Below, piece by piece: positions 23,291 through 34,953 of a DNA stretch of 64,000 bases. The stretch comes from Saccharina japonica. Taxonomy: Eukaryota; Sar; Phaeophyceae; Laminariales; Laminariaceae. The notes under the pieces were generated by a model. It had not been told where the DNA came from, did no database searches, and saw only the letters and a program-made list of their open reading frames with translations. Position 1 is the stretch's first letter, and each line of letters starts with the position of its first letter. Location: positions 598,309-662,308 of the forward strand of contig MEHQ01002721.1 of NCBI GenBank assembly GCA_008828725.1, given 5' to 3'. The position numbers were made by a program, and so were the translations under genes.

Positions 23291-24238
23291 GCGTGTCTTG
23301 GCTGAGGATAGACGAGCAAACTTTGCTTACCCTACTGTAGACATCGAGGACTCCAACGATGGGTAGTGAGAGCATTTTCCTCACAAGACCGACGTCGAAC
23401 ACGGCTACAAGCATGTACACGCGAACGAGCATCCAGCCTACATGCACGCTCGAACTAAATTGTGTACCACGAGACCACGTCGAACACGGCTACACGCACC
23501 TATACACGACCGGGCATTCAGCCTACATGCATGCATACATCAAATTGTGTGCACGAAACTCATGCAACAGATGAGCCAAACCTACTTACCAGGTACATGA
23601 TAGGGCGGATGGCAAGCACCCATGGAAAATTACAAGCACGCAAGTACTCGAGCGTCGGTCGACCATGCGTGCGTGGTTCGATATGGCAAAGTTCTTGGGG
23701 TTGGCTGCGTCATCAGCACCATGGAATCCCTTCTCTCATCCTTTGTCTGAATCTCTCTCCCTTTCCTGCTACCCTCTCACCTCTCTGACTCCTCGCCGCG
23801 TGCACGAGTGGGGCCTTGCTTCCGTTGGTGGCATGCTTAGTGATAAGCTCGGCCACTAATAAATATACATTTTTTCGTGCGAGTACCGTACTTGTTGTGG
23901 AAATGGTTAATGCATTTACCATAAAATAATAGTACGACGTAGGTACTGTTTGTGGCGTCGCTGAATAAGTGATGTCTGTATTAAAAGTAGTATGATGCTC
24001 ATTTCCTGTTATGGTGCCTTTTTGTGTATGATTTATTGTTACGCATACGGGTACATATGTCTACGTAGGTCTAGCGGGTGAACGCGATTAGCCACCAACC
24101 CTCGTCCGGGCTTGCGAGGCCCCTATAACGAAGGGTAGGCGCTGCGCACTCCAAAGATATTATGTGCCGCGGCGGACTCCAGGATACGTCCCTCCTTCTA
24201 AAAGACCGGCGTTGAACACATGAGAAGAGTGTGTGGGG

Positions 24239-25120
24239 NCACCACCGGCAACGCCATCGCATCCGTTGGCGGCGGTGAACGCGCGATGCGTATCCCCGCA
24301 AACCGAGGAAGTGTTGCCACGCGTGCTCGATGAGCGTTCTCGTCTCGGCCTTGGCACCGGCGGCTCCCCCACTCGGCTTGGCGTTGGCGCGCTCTGTGTT
24401 GTCCGTGTGGTAAGGTTGATGTACGTTGGTACATATGCGCGCGCGGGAGAGAGGGGGGTCGGGGGTTGGGGGAGGATGCAGTGGTGGGAGAAAGGGAGGG
24501 AAATAGATAAAGCCAGGGAGGTACATTGAGAGGAACAGACAGGCAGACAAACACACAGTCAGGAGCTAGACAAGGCATACACACAGCTAAACAAGACAGA
24601 CACCCAGCGAGACAGACAGTTAGACAGAAAGCTAGACAGACCACCACACAAACAGACAGCTAGGCAGCTAAACAAATAGTTCAACCACTACCAACGCAAG
24701 CCTGTGCTATACCACCTGCCAAGGGTGTACTCACACGATACCCGAAAAATAAACAAACACACACAAACAAAATTGCTCACCAAGGCACCCGAAGGCATGG
24801 CCGCCTGCCCCGCCATTCCAGGCGTCTGTGTGATACGCTCATGCCCCCCCCCCACCCCCGACGCAACAACACCAGCCACGCCGCCCGACATCGTCCCGAC
24901 CAGTACACACGCACTTGTGGAATAAGCACGCCAACCCGTTCCTTGGCCGTGCAATAACATTTTTTTATTTTTTTATTCCATCCCATTTATCATCTTCACA
25001 CATCTGTCTCTCTCCCTCCCTACTATTAATAGTCGTAACTCAGATCCGGGGTCGCAAAGCAGGCGTTTTTCCCGCCTCCCCACTACGGTTCGTGCCTTGG
25101 ATTTTTCATGGCGATAATTT
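24239..25120. other. Spacer between duplication copies
   Basis: It begins at an N where copy 1 ends. It contains a GACAGACA-rich simple region (about 24,530-24,670) and then, from 24,835, the older diverged repeat that also precedes copy 1. No gene is supported. Confidence 0.6.
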
Positions 25121-26617
25121 TTCCCTCGTCGACTCGCATCGAAGGGTGCCTACCCACGTTGGTATTGATAGGCGTTCAGCAGTTGATTCCATTTTATTAT
25201 ATTTTTTGCAAATAAACTCGAAAGTCTGACCCACATGGGGTTCGACTCACGAAATCAACTCTAGTAGCATTCGAGGGTACACCTATTATTAGACCACCGG
25301 GGCGGCTCTTCGTACATTATCTTGATGGCGCCGTGAGCGTGGCGGTATATTCCGCCTTCGATGTGTTATTTCTTGAGCATACATACGTCGTATATACCAG
25401 GTATTAATTATGATTTTCGACGCACCAATAATATATCAAAGCTACAAGTGTAGTAGTAGTACTCGTGTACTCGTACGTACACACTGCTGCTAGTAATGCC
25501 GCGGTTGTGTTGTTTAATTTTAGGAAAATTGTCAAAAGGGGGTACTGTACATAAACCCCCACATTTTTCAGCAAAACGGGTGGTAGGGAAAACAGGTCCG
25601 CGGGGTGTGCCACCTTCCTCAAATTAAATAGGGCATTTGACAAAAAGGGGGACACCAATTTTCGCCGCCGGGTACGCCCATGTACTCTGTGAATCGACTC
25701 GAAATAAAAACCTGATTCGTTTTCCAAACTCCCATGGCATCTCCCTACCATCCACAGCGTTTTTTCTTTAATATGTTTAGCGGGGGAACGAGAGCGATCA
25801 AAAGGGGGGGGGTGAATATATCCCCCTTTTTGGCATGCCTACGCGAGGGTATCCCCCTTTCCATCTACTAAGTTTGTAAATTCCTCCTTTTTGCCTTAAC
25901 ATCCCCCTTTTTGGCACATTACTGGGGGATGTCCCCCTTAGTGGGTCAAAAAGACCACGGGTAAGTGACCACTCCATGTTTTGGTTGTTGTAGCACGCCC
26001 AACAAACGACGTCTAACGTCGAAAAGACCAACCCCCATACCCAGGCAAACGTGGTCAGCATATCAGCATACATACGTGATGTGCGTATCACACCGGATGA
26101 TTATGTGAGTACTGCCTGTATACTGCATACCATTATGAGAGGAGGTCCTGTGACACGCACATCTGGTTCAGAATCGTGGTGTGCAGGTGTGGCCCTGCAA
26201 ATCAATGCATTACATTGGTTGGCGCCCTGTGTCCTGTGGTCCCCACATATCACTAACATACGAGTACACGTAAATATGTTCCAAAGGATAGTACTGTTTG
26301 GATACTGCATGCTGCTGTACGTAAATTTAGTAGGCCGTATACGTCTACATGTATATCAGGTACGTACCATGCCGTAGAGGAGAGGAGAGTCCTATCATTG
26401 TACCAGGCAGTGAACTGTTAAGCTGTTCGGTCACAAGTGATGGTTAGTATATGACTATGAGTATACCGTGAATGCGCTGGGCCGTTGGATTGGTGCTGAC
26501 GACCACCTCTGTAACGAGAACCTCGCCGCCGGTGCTTGGTATAGTGTCCCCCCTTTAGTCACGATATATGGGGGTGTACCCCTTTTTTCAAACGCCCAAT
26601 TAAATAAAGGTAAATTG

Positions 26618-28062
26618 TCATTTGGGGGTATACCCCATGTTTTTACGTCCATTTGGGGGTAGGGTCGAAATTCGCCCGCGGAACGTGCTCCCGCGGGCCC
26701 AAACAGGCCTCAAACGCCATTCCGAAGGCCTACCGAGATGCCTGAAGCCCATGCCAAGCACGCACACAACTTTTTTTTTCTTCTCAGGCACGTACTTGGG
26801 CCTAACGGGACGGCGGCGCACGAGGGAGCAAGCGAAGTCCCCCCTTTGACCACATCTTGGGGGGGGATAACCCCACGTACCTACTAAATTTATCTACTCC
26901 CCCCGATTGACCACTTTTTTCACCCCGATTGACCGAAACCATACCCCCTTTTGACCATCTGCGACAGCCTCAAAACCGACTACAGCAGTACGTGTCCACG
27001 TCACCGCCCAACAGCCCGAATAGACCACGGGGCGGAATACCCAGAACTTGCGAGTAGTCGGGATCGCTTGCCTCCCAAACTCTCGGCGGAACTATATGAA
27101 AATCATTTTTTTTATAGACGATATGAAGATATCGGCTCTTCTGAGAAAACATGACGGTGATGGGAGAATCATAATACATACGCGCAGTAGTTTCTCCGCG
27201 TATGAGTCGTGGGTCGTGGGTTGCTGGGCGCTTGGTGCTTTGGTGCTGGGTGCTGTGGTGGGGGCAAAGCGCCAGAAGCGGTGCCCAGACCAAATTGGCT
27301 CGACATGACAGGAAAGAGTTAGTCCACCTGACTCTACGGTCGAAGCCACTGGGTGTCTGTGCTGTGTGTTGGACGGCAGGCTGGTGTGTTTGAGAGAGAG
27401 GATCACCCGGCAACGAAGCACCAAGCACCCAGCAATCCACGACCCACGACTCATTCGCGGAGCAACTACGCGTATGTATTCTGATTCTCCCGTCACCGTC
27501 ATGTTTTTCTGAAGAGCCGATATTTTCATATTTTCTCAGAAGAACCGATATCTTCATATCGTCTATAAAAAAAATGATTTTTATATAGTTCCGCCGAGAG
27601 TTTGGGAGGCAAGCGATCCCGACTACTCGCAAGTTCTGGGTATTCCGCCCCGGGGTCTTTTCGGGCTGTTGGGCGGTGACGTGGACACGTACTGCTGTAG
27701 TCGGTTTTGAGGCTGTCGCAGATGGTCAAAAGGGGGTATGGTTTCGGTCAATCGGGGTGAAAAAAGTGGTCAATCGGGGGGAGTAGATAAATTTAGTAGG
27801 TACGTGGGGTTATGCCCCCCCGAGATGTGGTCAAAGGGGGGACTTCGCTTGCTCCCTCGTGCGCCGCCGTCCCGTTAGGCCCAAGGACGTGCCTGAGAAG
27901 AAGAAAAAAGTTGTGTGCGTGCTTGGCATGGGCTTCGGGCATCTCGGCAGGCCTTCGGAATGGCGTTTGAGGCCTGTTTGGGCCCGCGGGAGCACGTTCC
28001 GCGGGCGCATTTCGACCCTACCCCCAAATGGACGTAAAACAAGGGGGTATACCCCCAAATGA
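26618..28062. mobile_element. 1.4-kb foldback/hairpin element, copy 2
   Basis: Same structure as 16,826-18,270, shifted by 9,792, centred at 27,340. The single N inside the copy 1 hairpin (16,985) is resolved here as T. Confidence 0.9.
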
Positions 28063-28081
28063 ACCTCTCCCTTAAATAAAA

Positions 28082-28706
28082 GGGCAGCGGCCAAAAACAG
28101 GTACACCCGGTCCGTTCGGGGCCAAAAACAGGTACATACTAAAATCAAGTTTAAAACGCACCCCACGAACCTGCCGTTCCTTCCAACGCAAAGTAGAGTT
28201 TTTTCATGTTCTTTGTGCTCGCCCGGTGGCTACGTATACGAGGTAGCTGCTATTAATAATTAATAGTACGAGGAACGAACGTCTGCTGCTGTATTCTCCC
28301 TTCTCAGCTTGCGACACCCTTGGTACTCCAAGCCAACCACAATCCCGAAGGGGAGCCTTCTATCTCGTGTTATTCCGGCGGAGGTGTCCAGGCAGATATG
28401 TGTGTCGCTCGAGTGGCGTGTGGTGCAAAGGGAGGACGGGGTCTCCGCGTACTTCGGCGTTTGTATAGGGGGCATAGGGCGGAACTATGAAGGGCCTCTG
28501 ATTGGCTTAAAAGCGACAAAAAAAAGGGTGAAAGTCAAGCAGAGTAGACAAAATCAGGTATACCTGGGTTTTAAAGAGGCAAAAACAGGTACAACGAATT
28601 TTGGACCAATGGCAGGGCACGTGGAGTGCGTTTTTTACTTTATTTTATGTATGTACCTGTTTTTGGCCGCAAACGGACCAGGTATACCTGCTTTCGGCCG
28701 CTGCTC
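28082..28706. mobile_element. Non-autonomous Mutator-like element, copy 2
   Basis: Same element and the same TAAATAAAA flanks as 18,290-18,914. It was carried by the duplication rather than inserted independently. Confidence 0.85.
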
Positions 28707-29379
28707 TAAATAAAATTCCATTTTGATGCGCTGGCGAGACAAAAACCCTACGAGTACGGCCGAGTTACCGACCGAGCGACCGTCTCGGGCAAGGCCAGTG
28801 AATGTAGATGACGGCCATCATGTGGATCCGTGGTATAGGCAACGAGATGTTGCCCGAGGTCAACAATGGAGGCAACATCGAATGCGGGGTCGCCGCGGAT
28901 GTTGGCGGGCGGTGGCTACGAGAGAGCGGGGAGAAAAGAGGAGCGTCCAAGCACGGGGTCAAACGCGCAGCACAACAGGCCGAGCCCGTAACAATGCAAC
29001 GTCAACGTACTATCATGTCCGCAAAAATAATGGTAGCCTTCCATTTGCGTCACATCGGTTTTGATTTGTCGCATGAAACTGCTACGCTTTTGATCTGGAG
29101 AGTTCTTCACTTTCTGTTCCCTTAGTCTTTTTGGAACAACACTACACATTGTCGGATGGCAAGCATAATAATAATAAGCGATTTGAAAGTAATACGTGTA
29201 ATCGATCGATCCTTGTTTTTACGATCTACCACATTATTTTACTTTTGAGTTCACTTCCTCCATGAGAGTTTCCACGAAAGTTTATTTTTTATTTCATGTT
29301 TAGTGAATTTTACTTCCCCATTTTTGTTTTTACTTTCTTCTTGGAAGTAAATTTTACACACCCTGTACAACTACAACTA

Positions 29380-29880
29380 TTTGTAGTTGTCTGCCAGACA
29401 ACTACTGTTTGAAAAGGTTTGCAACTATTAATAGTTGTCTGTAGACAACTACTGTTTGGAAAAATTGTGAAACTAGTTGTCTGCGGGCAACTACTCTTTA
29501 AAAAGAATCTGTGCAACTAGTTGTCTGTAAACAACTACTGTTTAAAAAAGTTGTGCAACTAGTTGCCTGTAGACAACTACTGTTTGAAAAAGTTGTGCAA
29601 CTAGTTGTCTGCAGACAACTACTGTTTGAAAAATTTGTGCAACTAGTTGTCTGTAGACAACTACTGTTTGAAAAAGTTGTGCAATTAGTTGTCTGCAGAT
29701 AACTACTGTTTGAAAAAGATGTGCAACTAGTTGTCTGTAGACAACTACTGTTTGGAAAACCTGTGCAACTAGTTGTCTATAGACAACTACTGATTGAAAA
29801 AATTGTGCAACTAATTGTCTGTAGACAACTACTGTTTGGAAAACCTGTGCAACTAGCTGTCTGCAGACAACTTATTGATA
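29380..29880. repeat. 42-bp minisatellite with internal hairpin, copy 2
   Basis: About eleven units of 42 bp, each built on GTGCAACTAGTTGTCTGTAG followed by ACAACTACTGTTTGAAAAA. Within each unit AGTTGTCT and AGACAACT form an 8-bp inverted pair around two bases. Because 42 is a multiple of three, one frame stays open as a 14-residue repeat, but nothing else suggests coding. Confidence 0.9.
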
Positions 29881-30553
29881 CGACCTCGGGCTCATGCCAG
29901 GGCCTAGCACAGGTAGGCAGGGTCAGGGAGCTGGAGCGCTGCTCATGGAGACATAAACCACGTAGTTAAGTGTATATATATTATCGTCGGACCTCGCAGG
30001 CCACCATCGAGGCGCAGCGAGCAAGTCAAGCAAGCAAGTCAGGGAAGTCACCAGCAAGCACGAGACCTCACAGATGGAGAAAGCCTCATCAAGTATATGA
30101 ACTCCCTAATATATGAAACCGTCATCATACCTGCTGTATCGAGTACCAAGCACAATCAATATCCTCCCTGCTTTGCAATCGATACTGTGCGACACCACAC
30201 ATCCGCAGTATGCATACCGAACAGGTGTACAGTCCTATCAACTAATATCCTCCCTGCATGGTGAACAGTATGGCAATAAAGCATCACAATATCATAGCAT
30301 GGTCACACCTCATAGCTGTCCCGAAAACCACAAATCATCATCCCGAATCAATATCACACATTCCAAATTCACGTACCGAATGTGGACCACAATGTCCCAA
30401 AACCTCAAGCAAATTCAAAGTACCGAATACCACAAGATTAATAAAAACCTCAAGCAAATTCAAAGTACCGAATGCCAGAAATTCAAGCACATTCGTTCAA
30501 ATCTCAAATACCAAATTGAACCATATTGGCTCAAACTTCAACAATCTTCCAAG

Positions 30554-31290
30554 AACACTCAGCTGCCGTAACTAGGGCATAAGGCCTCGGTAATCAGACG
30601 GTCATCAGCTCGGTGTCAACAGGTCGATATAGGTTGTGCTCCAAGTAGCTACTAACTTCAGCAGACACAAAATCTGACCATACTTGGCACTCAAGCGTTC
30701 AAACAATCGTTCCAAGAGCGACTAAGCTGCCGTAACTAGGGCAAAGCCTCGGTTAAATCAACACGGTATACTCACGAGCCTAACGGTTGCTCACAAGGTC
30801 GATATAGTGTTTGTTCCGTGAGTTACTCAACTTCAGAGACCAAAAAATCTGCAAGCCTATGCTGAGCTCAACGACTTCAACAATCTCCAAAACACTCAGC
30901 TGCCGTAACTAGGGCAAAGGCCTCGGTAATCAGACGGTTCATCAGCTCGGTGTGTCAACAGGTCGATAGCAGGTTTGTCCATGTAGTACACAACTTCAGA
31001 GACCAAAATCTAAACCATACTGGCTCAAACTTCAACAATCTTCCAAGAACACTCAGCTGCCGTAACTAGGCATAAGGCCTCGGTAATCAGACGGTCATCA
31101 GCTCGGTGTCAACAGGTCGATAAGGTTTGTCCAGTAGTACCAACTTCAGAGACCAAAATCTAAACCATACTGGCTCAACTTCAACAATCTTCCAAGACAC
31201 TCAGCTGCCGTAACTAGGGCATAAGGCCTCGGTAATCAAACGGTCATCAGCTCGGTGTCAACAGGTCGATACAGGTTCTGTTCAGTAGTA
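30554..31290. repeat. ~151-bp satellite array, copy 2
   Basis: The counterpart of 20,916-21,680, with the same CAGCTGCCGTAACTAGG heads. The middle units (30,640-30,960) differ from copy 1 mainly by scattered one-base indels. Confidence 0.85.
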
Positions 31291-33865
31291 CTAACTTCAG
31301 AAACCACTGCACGTTGCAAGAATCTCGAAACTCTGGAAAATCTCGATACAATATCTCAATACCGTACAATGTATTCTCGGAACTACCAGACCAGCCGTTA
31401 TCATCATTGAATATCTCCCTGACAATCAACAATACAGCTCCCGATCACGGTTTGACCAAGAACAGTATATCTGCACAGCAGTAACCTCTATTTTAATCAG
31501 TGAACAGCCAGAATTTTCAATGCCCGAAAACCATCAACCAAAAACCACAACCCAACCTTAACCCCACCAGGCCAATCAGAAACTCATTCAAAATCCTCCA
31601 TTCACGAATCCTCGTTCAATCAGTCAACCAGTCAATCAATGTATTTTCCGAACTATCAGAAAAGCCGCCCAGGCCAGACAGCCAGAGACGGTATCATCAT
31701 TGAGATTGAATCTAAAACTAAAACAATAAATCTCAAATCCTCATTCATACGCAAACGTAATTTATCCGACCGCGTGGTATGGTTTCAAGCTTACAGCAGT
31801 AGTTATTACGCCAACTTATCATCGGGGAAACGTGATCTCCCCTTGCCACGAGCTGCTGGTATAATCAAGAACTATCGAGCGATTTCCACACAAGGAAAGC
31901 TCTGAAGTGCACTATTTTATCAACAAGCAACAATGCCTCAAGAACAGCGTTTTAACCAACCAATAGCAGTGCGCGGAAAGACAAAACGCATTCATATATA
32001 TATTCATCAAGATTCGAATGGCGTGATCAGACAACAAGTGCAAGTGCATATTTCACATCGCCAACAAAGAGCACATAGTAACTGCTATATGATTACGTGT
32101 TTAAAGCACCTACTCCACTTGTACTCCTCCTGCTTTTACATAGCATTTGTGCTACATGATTGATGATCAGAACCATCTCGTACCTCCGAGCGAGCCTGCG
32201 CATAACAGACGTGTTCATATAGGGGCAGAGGGCAAGATGAGGGCGCGTCAAGACGCACACCAGAACATACAGCAAGTCAATCTGCAAGCTGCCTCAAAGG
32301 AGGTATTGCTCACTCTCGAAGCGGTATCAATGCTCCACTCCATCGAGTATTCATATCCTTGTATTGCCACAACGCCCTCAGAAACTTTTGCCAACATTCG
32401 TACTATGACTACCAAACTCCAGATAACCTTATCTTGACGCAGTAGTACGTTCGCAGTTTTGCGTTGTACAACTTGCGTGTAGGCTCGACAGGACGGAGCA
32501 CCTGCCTATGGATGAACATGCGGCGGGGAGTGGCGAGAATAATGTGGAAGACAAGCGTAGGCTGTGAGGAGCGTTACTACTCTCATTACTACATAACAGA
32601 AGTGGAGCATGCATGAGAGACCTCACCAAAACACACACTACATGTGCACGCCTGTGAGCGATCGTCGAGCACGCATAAGCGTATTGTGTATGCACGTATG
32701 CGAGCGTAACAGCTATAGTGACGACGAGCACCTGCATATGCATGAACGTGCGACGGGAAGCGGCGAGAATGATGGAAAATACCAACGTAGGCTATAAGGA
32801 GCGTTACTACTCTCCTGACAGGAACGTTACTATCACAACATATAATAGATGTGAAGCATGCATGAGAGACTTCACCAACACCCACACTAGGGCAAGCCTG
32901 CGCCTACGATCATGCATGCGTGTCTTGGCTGAGGATAGACGAGCAAACTTTGCTTACCCTACTGTAGACATCGAGGACTCCAACGATGGGTAGTGAGAGC
33001 ATTTTCCTCACAAGACCGACGTCGAACACGGCTACAAGCATGTACACGCGAACGAGCATCCAGCCTACATGCACGCTCGAACTAAATTGTGTACCACGAG
33101 ACCACGTCGAACACGGCTACACGCACCTATACACGACCGGGCATTCAGCCTACATGCATGCATACATCAAATTGTGTGCACGAAACTCATGCAACAGATG
33201 AGCCAAACCTACTTACCAGGTACATGATAGGGCGGATGGCAAGCACCCATGGAAAATTACAAGCACGCAAGTACTCGAGCGTCGGTCGACCATGCGTGCG
33301 TGGTTCGATATGGCAAAGTTCTTGGGGTTGGCTGCGTCATCAGCACCATGGAATCCCTTCTCTCATCCTTTGTCTGAATCTCTCTCCCTTTCCTGCTACC
33401 CTCTCACCTCTCTGACTCCTCGCCGCGTGCACGAGTGGGGCCTTGCTTCCGTTGGTGGCATGCTTAGTGATAAGCTCGGCCACTAATAAATATACATTTT
33501 TTCGTGCGAGTACCGTACTTGTTGTGGAAATGGTTAATGCATTTACCATAAAATAATAGTACGACGTAGGTACTGTTTGTGGCGTCGCTGAATAAGTGAT
33601 GTCTGTATTAAAAGTAGTATGATGCTCATTTCCTGTTATGGTGCCTTTTTGTGTATGATTTATTGTTACGCATACGGGTACATATGTCTACGTAGGTCTA
33701 GCGGGTAAACGCGATTAGCCACCAACCCTCGTCCGGGCTTGCGAGGCCCCTATAACGAAGGGTCGGCGCTGCGCACTACAAAGATATTATGTGCCGCGGC
33801 CGACTCCAGGATACGTCCCTCCTTCTAAAAGACCGGCGTTGAACACATGAGAAGAGTGTGTGGGG

Positions 33866-34953
33866 GCAGCGTTGCGTGGCGTGCTCTGGGGGTGGAGCAC
33901 GGGCTGGTCTGCTGTTCCCGGCCGTCGGTGCTGCTTGGGGCCGTTTGGGTGTACGTATCCCTCTGGGTATACCATCACGGACGACATCACCAAGTCTGAG
34001 AGGTGAGACCATTTGCCTCGCACAGAGTTCGCCTCGACCCCTCTACCAGAGGAGAGTCGTCGTGCAAAGTCTTAGTTGTATACCTCCTTCCTAGCTCGAG
34101 CACGAGTAGGCTGCGCATCTACAGCAGTATGTAATCATCAGCGTCCAAAAAAAAACCAGCTGATTCTATAAAAAAAAAGAAAAAAACAACATGCCTCCGG
34201 CGATTTGCCTGCTCGTACGTACAAGTACGTGTGGTTTGATGCGATCTTGTCTTTTTTCTTTGGAACAGGTCGTGCGTGTGCCGCGTGCTCATCACAACAG
34301 CAGCAACACAACATGTTGCCTTTTGTATTGCAGATCTCTTCCTCTCATTGATATGCCCTCGCCCAACCAAAAATAAAAAAGAAAGGCACTGCCTTCATGC
34401 AATATTTGAGCAGTACTGCTGCTGTAGACTACGGCACACAGTACGCATACAACAATAAGTATGCTCTTGTGTGTGTGGATGCACGTATGTATGTGGATAT
34501 GTATGCTGTTTTTTTCAGGGTACTCGACGGTAACATTCTTCAGGCGCTCGCTACAGTATAACGAGGCGGTAAGGGAATGCGCTACCACACGTACTTGTAC
34601 GTACGAGCAGGCAAATCGCCGGAGGCATGTTGTTTTTTTCTTTTTTTTTATAGAATCAGCTGGGTTTTTTTTGGACGCTGATGATTACATACTGCTGTAG
34701 ATGCGCAGCCTACTCGTGCTCGAGCTAGGAAGGAGGTATACAACTAAGACTTTGCACGACGACTCTCCTCTGGTAGAGGGGTCGAGGCGAACTCTGTGCG
34801 AGGCAAATGGTCTCACCTCTCAGACTTGGTGATGTCGTCCGTGATGGTATACCCAGAGAGATACGTACACCCAAACGGCCCCAAGCAGCACCGACGGCCG
34901 GGAACAGCAGACCAGCCCGTGCTCCACCCCCAGAGCACGCCACGCAACGCTGC
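33866..34953. mobile_element. 1.09-kb inverted-repeat element at the duplication boundary
   Basis: Arms 33,866-34,234 and 34,585-34,953 (369 bp each) are almost perfect inverted copies. The outer ends read GCAGCGTTGCGTGGCGTGC and its complement; the inner ends read GTACGTACAAGTACGTGTGG and its complement. The 350-bp loop has no recognised gene. The left end coincides with the end of duplication copy 2. I saw no target duplication. Confidence 0.9.

Larger units (their letters stand above)
15331..24238. repeat. Segmental tandem duplication, copy 1 (~8.9 kb)
   Basis: It is nearly identical to 25,121-33,865 over most of its length, with an offset of 9,790-9,792 bases in the first half and about 9,627-9,641 in the second. 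Copy 1 carries all three N positions of the window, one of them (24,239) exactly at the point where the copies diverge. Substitutions are sparse outside the tandem arrays. The block contains a foldback hairpin, a Mutator-like element, a minisatellite, a 151-bp satellite and shorter tandem duplications, and no gene I can support. Confidence 0.95.
25121..33865. repeat. Segmental tandem duplication, copy 2 (~8.7 kb)
   Basis: It is the near-identical partner of 15,331-24,238 in the same orientation. It lacks N positions and its tandem arrays are cleaner. It ends at 33,865, immediately before the left arm of a 1.09-kb inverted repeat that copy 1 lacks. Confidence 0.95.

Noticed and set aside
29380-29880. 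CRISPR array
   Set aside because: The 42-bp units are contiguous repeats without unique spacers, in a eukaryotic context.
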